A stretch of 64,000 bases of DNA from an uncultured Lachnospiraceae bacterium (GTDB lineage Bacteria > Bacillota > Clostridia > Lachnospirales > Lachnospiraceae), in NCBI GenBank assembly GCA_947589155.1, contig CANQBH010000001.1, positions 124,001-188,000 on the forward strand, in the 5' to 3' direction. The first letter of the stretch is position 1. Each line of letters begins with the position of its first letter. Both the position numbers and the translations under genes were made by a program. This document shows positions 1-8,474 of the stretch, piece after piece. A model generated the notes under the pieces. That model saw only the letters and a list, made by a program, of their open reading frames with translations. It had not been told where the DNA came from and did no database searches.

Positions 1-2
1 CT

Positions 3-536
3 ATGAGGATCACAATCACTGGAAAGAACATTGAACTTACCGACGGACTGAAGGAGGCAGTAGAAGAAAGGTTATCCAAACTTGAAAAATATTTCGCCAA
101 AGACACAGAGGTGTACGTCACCCTGAGCGTTGAAAAAGAAAGACAGAAGATCGAGGTCACGATCCCGATGAAGGGCAATACGATCCGCGCCGAGCAGGTC
201 AGCAGCGATATGTATGTTTCCATCGAAGTCGTGGAGGAACTGATCGAACGGCAGTTAAAGAAATACCGCAACAAGATCGTTACAAAACAGCAGAGCGCCG
301 ACAAATTCTTCGCCGAAGAATATCTGAGCGGCGAGACGGAAGGCGAGGAGGACGAGATCCGTATCATCCGCTCCAAGAGGTTTGGCATCAAGCCGATGTA
401 TCCGGAGGACGCCTGCCTGCAGATGGAACTGCTCGGACATGATTTCTTCGTTTTCCTGAATGCGGAGACGGAAGAAGTCAACGTAGTATATAAGAGAAAG
501 GGCAACTCCTACGGACTGATCGAGCCAGAGTTTTAA
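3..536 (+). CDS. hpf: Ribosome hibernation promoting factor, long form
   Basis: Binds the 30S decoding region and, through its C-terminal domain, joins two 70S ribosomes into inactive 100S dimers in starved cells. The 177-residue length is that of the long form found in Firmicutes. The N-terminal S30AE/YfiA domain (residues 1 to about 100) opens with MRITITGKNIELTD, and the C-terminal dimerisation domain (about 120 to 177) carries the family ending: RSKRFGIKPMYPEDA, then LLGHDFFVFLNAET and VNVVYKRKGNSYGLIEP. The start lies two bases inside the window, so the ribosome binding site and promoter are not visible, but the N-terminus aligns with the family and looks complete. The next gene begins four bases after the stop. 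Confidence 0.95.
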   Translation: MRITITGKNIELTDGLKEAVEERLSKLEKYFAKDTEVYVTLSVEKERQKIEVTIPMKGNTIRAEQVSSDMYVSIEVVEELIERQLKKYRNKIVTKQQSADKFFAEEYLSGETEGEEDEIRIIRSKRFGIKPMYPEDACLQMELLGHDFFVFLNAETEEVNVVYKRKGNSYGLIEPEF

Positions 537-540
537 GACC

Positions 541-1455
541 GTGGAGAAGAGGGTGTTCGGCGAGGCCATCCGGAGTCTCAGACTGGAACACGGACTGACG
601 CAGGAAAGGCTGTCGGATGGGATCTGTTCCGCGAGTTCCCTCTCAAAAATCGAAAACGGAAGCCAGGTTCCTTCCCGGCAGACGTTCCGCCTGTTGATGG
701 AGCGGCTGGGAGAGCCTGGCTATACTTATGCCCATTTCCAGACCGAAACGGAGTATCTTTTTTACCTTGCGCTTTCGGAATTCATGGAAAATGTCGAGCG
801 GGGAATCACCGAGGAACTGGACGAGACGCTGCTTCGGATGCAGAAGTCGATGAAGAAGGACGACGCGGTCATGCGGCAGGCCTATGAGATGGCGCGGACG
901 CTCTGGTACCATCTGTGCGGCATCGATGGGAGCGGATATGCGCAGCGCTGCATGTCCGTCTTTTTTATCCGGCGGGAAGGCAGCCGTCTGCCGGACGATC
1001 TGCCCCGCATGGCGCTGGATGAGATCGAGATGTGGGTCGTCAACAATATCGCGGCGGGGATGTTGTGGCAGGATCGTAAGGCGCAGGCCCTGACGATGTT
1101 TTTCCACCTCTACCAGCGGGCGCGCAGGATGCCGGCTGCGATCCTCGGGATCGGCAAAATGCGTGGGATCCTCTGCAATAATCTCGCGCTCTGCCTGCTC
1201 GGGATGGGGCGGTATCCGGAAGCGGAACGCTATTGCGACATCGGCCTGTCGGGCGCGCGCTACGAGGGCGGCGTGTTTCTGGAGATGCGCCTGCTCTCCC
1301 TCAAAGCCGAGATCGCAAAGGCGGGGGGAAGGTTAAGGCTGTACCGCGAGCAGGAACATCTTCTGCGCGCGATCGAGAGCATGTTTCCGCACTTCCTGCG
1401 ATCCGACGTTCCGGTGGAAGGCTACCGGCCGGAGCGGACGATCCTCATCCTTTAG
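541..1455 (+). CDS. XRE-type helix-turn-helix regulator with TPR-like C-terminal region
   Basis: Predicted DNA-binding regulator of 304 residues. An XRE helix-turn-helix occupies residues about 6 to 60 (RSLRLEHGLTQERLSDG, then SSLSKIENG), followed by some 240 residues of helical pairs that look like tetratricopeptide repeats (for example NNLALCLLGMGRYPEAERY near 225). This architecture is that of the RNPP/Rgg-PlcR type, whose members often sense small peptides; no candidate peptide gene was seen beside it. The start is GTG at 541, four bases past hpf, with only a weak ribosome binding site, so translation may be coupled to hpf. Its target and ligand are unknown. Confidence 0.75.
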   Translation: MEKRVFGEAIRSLRLEHGLTQERLSDGICSASSLSKIENGSQVPSRQTFRLLMERLGEPGYTYAHFQTETEYLFYLALSEFMENVERGITEELDETLLRMQKSMKKDDAVMRQAYEMARTLWYHLCGIDGSGYAQRCMSVFFIRREGSRLPDDLPRMALDEIEMWVVNNIAAGMLWQDRKAQALTMFFHLYQRARRMPAAILGIGKMRGILCNNLALCLLGMGRYPEAERYCDIGLSGARYEGGVFLEMRLLSLKAEIAKAGGRLRLYREQEHLLRAIESMFPHFLRSDVPVEGYRPERTILIL

Positions 1456-1469
1456 GAGGAAGGTAATGA

Positions 1470-1498
1470 TTGTATCGTTTGGCAATATGTTATATTAT
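1470..1498 (+). promoter_or_regulatory. Probable sigma-A promoter of ddl-murF
   Basis: TTGTAT (1470-1475), 17-bp spacer, TATTAT (1493-1498). It lies in the 82-bp gap before ddl, whose ribosome binding site (AAAGGAGAGG) follows about 30 bases later. Confidence 0.55.
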
Positions 1499-1537
1499 GG
1501 TAAAAGCAAAAGGTAAGAAAAGCAAAGGAGAGGATCT

Positions 1538-2578
1538 ATGAACATTGTGGTACTGGCCGGAGGATTGAGTACGGAGCGCGACGTGTCGTTCCAGTCGGGG
1601 GCGATGGTCGCCAACGCGCTCAGGAAGCGGGGTCATAAGGCGCTGCTGCTGGACGTTTTTATGGGCTGGCAGGATGCGGAAACGGACGTCGGCGATATCT
1701 TTGAAAGAGCGGAGGAAACGTTTGTTACGGTCGGCGCAATGAGCGGCGAGGTGCCGGACATCGCGGCGGTCAGGGCCGCAAGGAAGGATTCGTCGGACTG
1801 CTTTTTCGGGCCGAACGTCATCGCGATCTGCCGCCGCGCGGATCTGGTCTTTTTGGCGCTGCACGGCGAGGACGGCGAGAACGGAAAGATACAGGCGGCG
1901 TTTGATCTGTACGGGATCCGTTATACCGGAAACGGCTACTTGGGCTGCGCGCTTGCGATGGATAAGGGATTGTCAAAAGAATTTTTCCGCAGCCGCGGGA
2001 TCCCGACGCCGGACGGGTTCGTGCTGCGGCGCGGGCAGGAGATACGAGAGCCGGAGCGTTTCCCGTGCGTGGTCAAACCGGCCTGCGGGGGGTCCTCCAT
2101 CGGCGTTTCCATCGTCCATGACAGCGGCGCATATCAAAAAGCGCTGGCGGAGGCGTTTGCGCTGGAGGAATATGTCGTCGTGGAAGACTTTATCGAAGGC
2201 AGGGAGTTCTCCGTCGGCGTGATGGACGGAGAAGCGCTGCCGGTCATTGAGATCGCGCCGGTCGAGGGCTTTTACGATTATCGGAACAAATACGCGGCCG
2301 GAAGGGCGGTGGAGACCTGTCCGGCGGATCTTGCGCCGGATCTTGCGGAAACGATGCAGGGGTATGCAAAGGAGGCGGCAAAAGCGCTCGGCCTGTCGGC
2401 GTATTCCCGCATGGACTTCCTGCTGAAAGAAGACGGCGCGATGTTCTGTCTGGAGGCGAACACGCTGCCGGGCATGACGCCGACCAGCCTGCTCCCGCAG
2501 GAAGCGGCGGCGGTCGGGATGTCGTTTGAGGATCTGTGTGAAAAGATCGTCGCTCTGGCGGCGGATACAAAGAAGTGA
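1538..2578 (+). CDS. ddl: D-alanine--D-alanine ligase
   Basis: Joins two D-alanines with ATP to make the dipeptide that MurF adds to the peptidoglycan precursor. The protein has 346 residues, usual for the family. The N-terminal domain begins VVLAGGLSTERDVSFQSG, the form of the family's GGxSxEREVS motif. The ATP-grasp part contains FPCVVKPACGGSSIGVS (about 180), EFSVGVMDGE (about 225), and the metal and substrate loop FCLEANTLPGMTPTSL (about 305-320). A strong AAAGGAGAGG lies before the ATG. murF follows directly, so substrate-making and substrate-using enzymes are in one unit. Confidence 0.95.
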   Translation: MNIVVLAGGLSTERDVSFQSGAMVANALRKRGHKALLLDVFMGWQDAETDVGDIFERAEETFVTVGAMSGEVPDIAAVRAARKDSSDCFFGPNVIAICRRADLVFLALHGEDGENGKIQAAFDLYGIRYTGNGYLGCALAMDKGLSKEFFRSRGIPTPDGFVLRRGQEIREPERFPCVVKPACGGSSIGVSIVHDSGAYQKALAEAFALEEYVVVEDFIEGREFSVGVMDGEALPVIEIAPVEGFYDYRNKYAAGRAVETCPADLAPDLAETMQGYAKEAAKALGLSAYSRMDFLLKEDGAMFCLEANTLPGMTPTSLLPQEAAAVGMSFEDLCEKIVALAADTKK

Positions 2579-2586
2579 GGCGGACT

Positions 2587-3960
2587 ATGAAAGATATGAC
2601 GCTGGCGCGCGTGGCGCGCGCCGTAGGCGGCACGCTGCGCACTCCTGACGACAGCCGCGACTGGGGCGGGATAGAGATCAGCGGCGTGGTCATCGACAAC
2701 CGGAAACTGGAAAAAGGCAACCTGTTCGTTGCCATGCCGGGCGAACGGGTGGACGGCCACCGGTTCATCCCCGACGCGCTGCGCGCGGGAGGAGCAGCCG
2801 CGCTTTCGCAGCAGGAACTGGCGGACGCGCCGGGACCGTATATCCTTGTAAGGGATACGGCGCAGGCGCTGAAAGCGCTGGCGAAAGAATACCGCAGTAC
2901 GCTGACGGCGCCGGTGATCGGGATCGTCGGGAGCGTGGGAAAGACCAGCACGAAGGAAATGGTGGCGTCCGTTTTAAGCCGCCGCTTCCCCGTCTGGAAG
3001 ACGCCGGGCAATTACAATAACGAGATCGGCCTTCCCCTGACGCTGCTCGGGGTTCGCGAAGAACACCGCGCGGCGGTGGTGGAGATGGGCATTTCCGACT
3101 TCGGGGAGATGGATCGTCTGGGAAGCATGGCGCGGCCCGATATGGTCGTTATGACAAATATCGGCCTCTGCCATCTGGAGAACTTAAAAGACAGGGACGG
3201 CGTCCTTCGCGCCAAGAGTGAAATCATCGCGCATATGCCAAAGGACGGCGTCCTGATCTTAAACGGAGACGATGACAAACTCCGCGCGGCGGATGTACGC
3301 GGAAGGACGGCCATATACTTCGGCCTCGACGGGCAGGAGTATCGGGCGGACGGAATCGAAAGCGGCCTTTCTTCGGTCAGCGCCGTGCTGCATACGCCGC
3401 AGTGGAGCGCAAAAGCGGAGATCCCGCTGCCGGGCGTCCACAATGTCTACAATGCGCTCGCGGCCGCCGCGGCGGGAGAGCGTCTCGGTCTGGAAAAGGA
3501 CGAGATCCTCGAAGGGATCCAAAGCGTCGCGGCGATCGGCGGCAGGAACCGTTTCCTCTCCTGCAACGGCATGACGCTGATCGACGACTGCTATAACGCC
3601 AATCCGATGTCCATGGCGGCTTCGCTGGAAGTATTGGGCCACGCGAAAGGGCGCAGGGTCGCGGTGCTCGGGGATATGGGCGAACTCGGCGAGCGCGAGA
3701 GGGAGTTGCATTATGACCTCGGGCGCGCGGTCGCGGCAAACGGGATCGACCTTCTCTTTACCGCGGGCGGGATGTCGCGGGAGATCGGCCGATGCGCGGC
3801 GGATCTCGGCGCGAAGACGCAGGTGTTTTCTTTCGACGGCAGGGAGGAGATGACGGAAGAATTAAAAAAGCACCTAAAAAAAGGAGACACCGTTTTGATC
3901 AAGGCGTCTCACTTTATGGGCTTTGATAAGGTAGTAAAAGATATCACGGGAGAAGCGTGA
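2587..3960 (+). CDS. murF: UDP-N-acetylmuramoyl-tripeptide--D-alanyl-D-alanine ligase
   Basis: Cytoplasmic Mur ligase that adds D-Ala-D-Ala to UDP-MurNAc-tripeptide. The P-loop is GIVGSVGKTSTKE (about 113-124). The central domain has NNEIGLPLTLLG and VVEMGISDFGEM; the C-terminal domain has LIDDCYNANPMSM and VLGDMGELGE, all typical of MurF. I chose the ATG at 2587, which sits seven bases after GTGAGG; an in-frame GTG at 2575 overlaps the ddl stop and would add four residues (VRRT). The gene ends exactly next to the oppositely oriented plsC, with no visible terminator between them. Confidence 0.94.
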   Translation: MKDMTLARVARAVGGTLRTPDDSRDWGGIEISGVVIDNRKLEKGNLFVAMPGERVDGHRFIPDALRAGGAAALSQQELADAPGPYILVRDTAQALKALAKEYRSTLTAPVIGIVGSVGKTSTKEMVASVLSRRFPVWKTPGNYNNEIGLPLTLLGVREEHRAAVVEMGISDFGEMDRLGSMARPDMVVMTNIGLCHLENLKDRDGVLRAKSEIIAHMPKDGVLILNGDDDKLRAADVRGRTAIYFGLDGQEYRADGIESGLSSVSAVLHTPQWSAKAEIPLPGVHNVYNALAAAAAGERLGLEKDEILEGIQSVAAIGGRNRFLSCNGMTLIDDCYNANPMSMAASLEVLGHAKGRRVAVLGDMGELGERERELHYDLGRAVAANGIDLLFTAGGMSREIGRCAADLGAKTQVFSFDGREEMTEELKKHLKKGDTVLIKASHFMGFDKVVKDITGEA

Positions 3961-4692
3961 CTATAAGAGGGCTTTGTCTTTTGCAAGCATATCGGCGATG
4001 ACCTTTTGGGTATAAGCGCCGATGTGCTTTTTTTGTTCTGCATCCAGAGAAGACGGATCGATCGGCTTTCCGTAGCGGATCACCACGCGGGTCTTTTTGA
4101 CGAAAGGCATATGGCGTTCCAAGATATCGTCGGTATTGGTGAACGCGACGGGAACGATCAGGCAGCCGGTCTTGGAAGCGATCTTGAAGGTGCCTTCCTT
4201 AAAGACGCCCATCTCGTCGGATTTGGCGCGGGTCCCTTCCGGAAAGACAAAGACGGAGATCCCGCGTTTGATCAGATCGATCGCCGCGAGGATCACGCGC
4301 AGGCCGTCCCGCGGATTGCTGCGGTCCAGAAAGAGGCAGTAGAGCCGCCGCATCCAGACGTTGAGGAGCGGGATCTGTTCCAACGTATCCTTTGCGATGA
4401 AACCGGTGCGGGACTTGCACAGGCTGTAAGCGATGATGACGTCGAAATAACTCCGGTGGTTGCCGACGTAGAGGACGGGGCGGTGTTCCGGAATGTTTTC
4501 TTCTCCGAGGACGACGACGTCCGTGCCGCAGATCGCGATAATGACGTCAAACGCCCATTGCACGATCCGCAGACTCGACAGGTCGGCCTTTTTTTTGTTT
4601 ATCTTGCGGTAGAGCCATTCCAATCCCATCAGCGGCGTGCTGAAGATCAGGAAAAAGATGGCGAAAAGTATGGCGGCAAGCGCACGAAACAT
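3961..4692 (-). CDS. plsC: 1-acyl-sn-glycerol-3-phosphate acyltransferase
   Basis: Membrane-associated acyltransferase that converts lysophosphatidic acid to phosphatidic acid in phospholipid synthesis. The 243-residue protein starts with a hydrophobic segment (about residues 4-25). It carries the four acyltransferase blocks, including the catalytic HX4D in VGNHRSYFDVII (about 78-86) and the substrate block VFPEGTRAKS (about 150). A strong GGAGG precedes the ATG. It is transcribed alone, convergent with murF; its last base is adjacent to the murF stop. Confidence 0.9.
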   Translation of the reverse strand: MFRALAAILFAIFFLIFSTPLMGLEWLYRKINKKKADLSSLRIVQWAFDVIIAICGTDVVVLGEENIPEHRPVLYVGNHRSYFDVIIAYSLCKSRTGFIAKDTLEQIPLLNVWMRRLYCLFLDRSNPRDGLRVILAAIDLIKRGISVFVFPEGTRAKSDEMGVFKEGTFKIASKTGCLIVPVAFTNTDDILERHMPFVKKTRVVIRYGKPIDPSSLDAEQKKHIGAYTQKVIADMLAKDKALL

Positions 4693-4715
4693 AGCGATCC
4701 TCCGTTTTTTGTTTT

Positions 4716-4744
4716 ATCATAATCCATCCGCGGGCAAATTACAA
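4716..4744 (-). promoter_or_regulatory. Probable sigma-A promoter of plsC
   Basis: Read on the minus strand: TTGTAA (4744-4739), 17-bp spacer, TATGAT (4721-4716), upstream of the plsC ribosome binding site. Confidence 0.55.
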
Positions 4745-4832
4745 GAATAAAGCGCAGGGTATTTCTCATATATATAAGATAGTATTGCCGCTTTTGCCGG
4801 CAAGAACGAAAAAAGCGGAATGGGAGAAAAAG

Positions 4833-5240
4833 ATGAGAACAAAACGCATTTTGGTACCGGCGGTCCTGTGCCTAAGCCTCTTGCTGTCCGCGTGCAGTCT
4901 TCCGGCGGAGGAAAAGAAGATCCGCGACGTGGAATATACGGTGACGTCGAAAGAAGACCTGCCGGAGGAACTCTGGAAACAGATCAAGGAGAGCCGCGAG
5001 GAGGAATTCCGCCTGTCCTATAACGACGGCGAGTATCTCTATATCGTCAGGGGATACGGGAAGCAGCCGAGCACCGGATATAACATCACCGTGGAAGACC
5101 TGTATCTGACGGAACATACGCTGGTGTTCGACACCAAGATCACCGGCCCTGCGGAGGGAGAGGAAAAGAGCGACAAGCAGACCATGCCGTATATCGTTGT
5201 CAAGACGGAGGCGATGGACTGCAGGATCGACTACCGATAG
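4833..5240 (+). CDS. Small predicted lipoprotein of unknown function
   Basis: A 135-residue secreted protein. The N-terminus MRTKRILVPAVLCLSLLLSAC is a lipoprotein signal peptide with the lipobox LSAC, so the mature protein should begin with a lipidated Cys near residue 21. The rest is charged and hydrophilic (RDVEYTVTSKEDLPEELWKQI, and IVRGYGKQPSTGYNITVEDLYLTE), with a spacing that resembles the PrcB C-terminal/protease-complex fold; that resemblance is only an impression. The ATG at 4833 is preferred over the one 48 bases upstream because it follows GGGAG and begins the signal peptide. Its own promoter is not clear. Confidence 0.7.
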   Translation: MRTKRILVPAVLCLSLLLSACSLPAEEKKIRDVEYTVTSKEDLPEELWKQIKESREEEFRLSYNDGEYLYIVRGYGKQPSTGYNITVEDLYLTEHTLVFDTKITGPAEGEEKSDKQTMPYIVVKTEAMDCRIDYR

Positions 5241-5257
5241 GGACTTTGCAAAAAACT

Positions 5258-5287
5258 TTGACAAAGCGGATATACCGGTGATATAAT
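5258..5287 (+). promoter_or_regulatory. Consensus sigma-A promoter of veg
   Basis: TTGACA (5258-5263), 18-bp spacer, TATAAT (5282-5287). Both hexamers match the sigma-A consensus exactly. The veg promoter of Bacillus subtilis is likewise among the strongest vegetative promoters known. Confidence 0.9.
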
Positions 5288-5336
5288 AGCAAAGGTGCGT
5301 TTTTACAAGAAACCGCCGGTAGGAGGTATATCATTC

Positions 5337-5576
5337 ATGGAACATTCAGATTTTGATAAAGTCAGGGCGTCGGTAAAGCAGCAGTGCGGCAGCAGGGTCG
5401 TCATCCAGTTGGATAAGGGCCGCAACAAAGTCGACATTCAGGAAGGCGTGATTCAGGAGGCGTATCCAAGCGTATTCACGATCCTGACGAGCGACACCGA
5501 GGATCGCCCGTCGCAGCTGCTTTCGTTCAGTTATACGGACATTATCACAAAAGAGATCCGCATGAAACTGTGTTAA
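5337..5576 (+). CDS. veg: Veg protein
   Basis: Small conserved Firmicutes protein (79 residues) linked in B. subtilis to biofilm matrix expression and spore outgrowth; its biochemical role is not settled. It has the family sequence: an N-terminal helix, then CGSRVVIQLDKGRNKV, GVIQEAYPSVFTI and SFSYTDIITKEIRM. The ATG at 5337 is 11 bases after a perfect AGGAGG; the longer frame starting at 5295 would place the binding site inside the gene and is rejected. It has its own strong promoter and a terminator, so it is probably monocistronic. Confidence 0.92.
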   Translation: MEHSDFDKVRASVKQQCGSRVVIQLDKGRNKVDIQEGVIQEAYPSVFTILTSDTEDRPSQLLSFSYTDIITKEIRMKLC

Positions 5577-5597
5577 GACTTTTCATGCGCGCGGCAA

Positions 5598-5631
5598 GGT
5601 CACGCTTCCTGCAAAGGGGCGTGATCTTTTT
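5598..5631 (+). terminator. Rho-independent terminator after veg
   Basis: Stem GGTCACGC (5598-5605) with GCGTGATC (5619-5626), one G-U pair, then TTTTT. Confidence 0.8.
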
Positions 5632-5635
5632 ATGT

Positions 5636-5662
5636 ATAAAAAGGGATGTGCCCGCATAAAAT
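5636..5662 (+). promoter_or_regulatory. Possible sigma-E-like promoter of the DUF3794-LysM gene
   Basis: ATA (5636-5638), 16-bp spacer, CATAAAAT (5655-5662). The B. subtilis sporulation sigma-E pattern is ATA, 16-18 bp, CATACAnT, so the -10 has one mismatch. The downstream gene encodes a spore-coat-type domain, which makes the match more credible, but short motifs of this kind occur by chance. Confidence 0.4.
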
Positions 5663-5689
5663 GTGATGAATATGGAGCGGGGGTGTCGT

Positions 5690-7246
5690 ATGGAAATAGA
5701 AAGACGGAGCATACATAAAAGCATGCCGGGGAACACGGCGGCGATCGGTTTTGTGGCGGAGGAGGATTATAACCTTCCGGAATACAAGCCGGATATCGTC
5801 AGCGTTTTGAAGTGCCGCGGGACCGTGGAAGTAGGAGACGCCGCGCCGGAAGAAGGCGCGTGGACGATACAGGGCAAGGTGTTCTTTGAGATCATGTATC
5901 AGGGGGAGAGCGGAAAGATCGACGTGCTGACGGGCAGTATGCCGTTTCAGGAGCGCGCCGTGACGGAGAACGCAGGCAGGAAGGACGACGTGTTCCTGAA
6001 AGCGGAAGTCGAGGATATGGGAGTCGTGGTGATCAATTCCCGCAAACTCTCCCTGCGGAGCATATGCAGCCTGCAGATGATCTCGATCGGAAGGGAAGAA
6101 GCGGAACTGCCGGTCGCGCCGGCGGCCGGAGAAGACGAACAGGTGCTTTTAGAGGAGCGCACCGTCCTCAAACTGATGGAGCAGAGGAAGGATCGCGTGC
6201 GGTTCCGGCAGGAACTGACGCTGCCGAAGGAAAAACCGAACATCCAAAACGTCGTCTGGAAGGAGATCCATCTTGAACAGATCAATATCCGGCAGTCGGG
6301 AGACGGGCTGGAGATCTCGGGGATGCTTTCCGTCTTTGTGCTGTATCGGACCGGCGGCGAGCAGAATTATGTCTGGTACGAAACAAGCGTGCCGGTCAGC
6401 GAACACATTGCCTGCGACCTGCCGAAGGCCAACGGTTTTTATCAGTTGAAGCCGATGGGTACGCAGGCGCTGCTCGAGGCGCGTGAGGATCTGGACGGAG
6501 AAATGCGGATCCTGCACGGCGAGTGCAATATGGAAGTTCGGATCTCCGTGTGGCAGGAGGAGGAGATGGAACTGTTAAAGGACGCGTACAGTCTTTCCAA
6601 GGAATTACAGATCCACTGCCACGAGGAGGAACTCTGGCAGATGGCGATGAAAAACGAGATGTCGCTGCCGCTGGAGGAAGAACTGCATCTGCCCGCCGGA
6701 AAAGAGGCGACGTACCTGTGCAACACGGAGGCGGTCTTAAAGAGCGTCGCGACAAAGTGGAAGGACGACCGGATCATCGTCTCCGGAGAATGGGAGATTG
6801 AGGTGCTCTATGTCACCGAGGAGGAAGACGCGCCGTTTGCCTGCGGCAGGATCACGACGCCGTTTCAGGGGGAGATGGAAGCGGGGCGGATCCGGCCCGG
6901 AGACTATATCGACGCGGATGCTTCGATGTACCGGCTGCAATGCGCGCTCGGAGACAGCGGACGGCTGCTTCTGCGGGGCGAGATCATGGTCGCGCTGATG
7001 GCGTTTCACAGGGAGACGATCCTGCTGCCCGACGATGTGACCGAAAAAGAACCCGATATGGACGCTTTGCAGGAACAGCCGGGCATGATCGGCTATGTGG
7101 TGCAGGAAGACGACCGGCTTTGGGACATCGCAAAGAAATTCCATACGACCAAGCAGGAACTCATGGAAACAAACGGCCTTGAGCAGGAGGGACTGCGGAA
7201 AGGACAGAAGATCCTTGTGATGAAACACATCCCGATGAACGTATAA
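5690..7246 (+). CDS. DUF3794 (SPOCS) and LysM domain protein, probably spore-envelope related
   Basis: A 518-residue protein. Several SPOCS/DUF3794 repeats fill residues about 25-430; typical pieces are VGFVAEEDYNLPEYKPDI-like text near 20 and repeated beta-rich segments such as VEVGDAAPE and IIVSGEWEIEVLYVTEEE. A single LysM domain ends the protein (about 468-513: GYVVQEDDRLWDIAKKF, then GLRKGQKILVMK), predicting binding to peptidoglycan or cortex. SPOCS domains occur in the spore coat morphogenetic protein SpoVID and in many clostridial proteins of unknown role. No signal peptide is visible, as expected for a mother-cell protein assembled on the forespore. The ATG at 5690 follows a G-rich ribosome binding site. 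Spore function is inferred. Confidence 0.82.
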   Translation: MEIERRSIHKSMPGNTAAIGFVAEEDYNLPEYKPDIVSVLKCRGTVEVGDAAPEEGAWTIQGKVFFEIMYQGESGKIDVLTGSMPFQERAVTENAGRKDDVFLKAEVEDMGVVVINSRKLSLRSICSLQMISIGREEAELPVAPAAGEDEQVLLEERTVLKLMEQRKDRVRFRQELTLPKEKPNIQNVVWKEIHLEQINIRQSGDGLEISGMLSVFVLYRTGGEQNYVWYETSVPVSEHIACDLPKANGFYQLKPMGTQALLEAREDLDGEMRILHGECNMEVRISVWQEEEMELLKDAYSLSKELQIHCHEEELWQMAMKNEMSLPLEEELHLPAGKEATYLCNTEAVLKSVATKWKDDRIIVSGEWEIEVLYVTEEEDAPFACGRITTPFQGEMEAGRIRPGDYIDADASMYRLQCALGDSGRLLLRGEIMVALMAFHRETILLPDDVTEKEPDMDALQEQPGMIGYVVQEDDRLWDIAKKFHTTKQELMETNGLEQEGLRKGQKILVMKHIPMNV

Positions 7247-7266
7247 GACGCCGGAAAAGCAAAAAG

Positions 7267-7308
7267 GCGGCGGAAAATCCAAAAAACCGCAAACGCCGCC
7301 GCTTTTTT
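7267..7308 (+). terminator. Rho-independent terminator after the DUF3794-LysM gene
   Basis: Stem GCGGCGG (7267-7273) with CCGCCGC (7296-7302), long loop, then TTTTTT. Confidence 0.75.
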
Positions 7309-7378
7309 CCTTGCATTTGGCCGTTGTTTTTCCTATTATAAAAGAGAGTGATCACAACGTACAAGGAGACCGGGCCAG

Positions 7379-8473
7379 ATGAAATTACGAAATAAAATAC
7401 GGACCATAACGGCAGGGCTTCTCGCGGGATGTCTCTGCTTTGCTTCGTTTCCGATGGTTGCGGGCGCCGTCCGCAGCATCCGCGAGATACAGGAGGAGCA
7501 GGAGAACCTGCAGAAAGAACTGGACGCGCTGGATTCGGAACTTGTGGATCTGCTCACGGAGATCGCCGAACTGGAGACGGAGATCGCCGAGAACGAGGCC
7601 GCCATCGCAACCACCGAACAGGAACTGGTACTCGCGCAGGAGGCCGTGGATAAGCAGTACGCGGATATGAAAGTCAGGATCCGCTATATGTATGAAAACG
7701 GCAACCAGAACATCATGTCGGTGCTGTTGGAGTCCGGAAGCATTTCGGATTTTCTGAACCGCGTGGAATACATGAATTCCGTTTATACTTATGATCGGGA
7801 AAAACTCGACAATTTTCAGGCGATCCGAGGCGAGATCGAGGAGATGAAGATCGCGCTGGAAGAAGAACGCGAAGACCTGCGCATCGCGCAGAGCAGCCTT
7901 GACGCCCGCCAGACAGAACTGAACGTGATGATCGCCGAAAAAGAAGGCGAGATGGACGACGTCGAGGAGGAACTGGCAAAGGCGAAGGAAGCGGCGGCGC
8001 GTCAGGCGGAACTGGAACGTCAGGCCGCGGCAGCGGCAGCGGGAGCCGGAGGATCGGGCTCGTCCGCAAAGACGTCCTCCGCATCCAGCAGCGGCGTCAA
8101 CGGCAACTTAAATCCGGCGGGCGGCGTCGACGGGGCCGCGGTCGTCGCATACGCCAAGCAGTTCGTGGGCTGCCCGTATGTCTGGGGCGGCTATCAGGAT
8201 CCGGCGCAGGGCGTGGATTGCAGCGGTTTTGTCTGCTATGTGTACCGGCATTTCGGCTATGATTTCGGCCGTCTGACTTCTTACGGCTGGCGCAGCGTCG
8301 GGCAGGAGGTCAGTTACAATAATCTGCAGCAGGGGGATATCGTCTGCTATGCGGGTCATGTGGGGATCTATGCCGGAGGGGGCGTGATCGTGGAAGCGCA
8401 GGATACCGCGCACGGGGTCACCTGTAACCGGTCGGTCAACTGCCACAGCATTATAACGATACGCAGGTTGTGA
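7379..8473 (+). CDS. Secreted coiled-coil NlpC/P60 peptidoglycan hydrolase
   Basis: Predicted D,L-endopeptidase of the CwlO/PcsB type that cuts stem peptides in the cell wall. The 364-residue protein has a signal peptide (about 1-30, ending MVAGA), a long coiled coil (about 33-215, heptads rich in E, L and A), a low-complexity Ala/Gly/Ser linker (about 216-245), and a C-terminal NlpC/P60 domain. The catalytic Cys is in GVDCSGFVCYVY (about 281) and the His in CYAGHVGIYAGG (about 326). AAGGAGA precedes the ATG. Relatives are activated by FtsEX; no ftsEX lies here. The next gene begins one base after the stop. Confidence 0.92.
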   Translation: MKLRNKIRTITAGLLAGCLCFASFPMVAGAVRSIREIQEEQENLQKELDALDSELVDLLTEIAELETEIAENEAAIATTEQELVLAQEAVDKQYADMKVRIRYMYENGNQNIMSVLLESGSISDFLNRVEYMNSVYTYDREKLDNFQAIRGEIEEMKIALEEEREDLRIAQSSLDARQTELNVMIAEKEGEMDDVEEELAKAKEAAARQAELERQAAAAAAGAGGSGSSAKTSSASSSGVNGNLNPAGGVDGAAVVAYAKQFVGCPYVWGGYQDPAQGVDCSGFVCYVYRHFGYDFGRLTSYGWRSVGQEVSYNNLQQGDIVCYAGHVGIYAGGGVIVEAQDTAHGVTCNRSVNCHSIITIRRL

Positions 8474-8474
8474 T

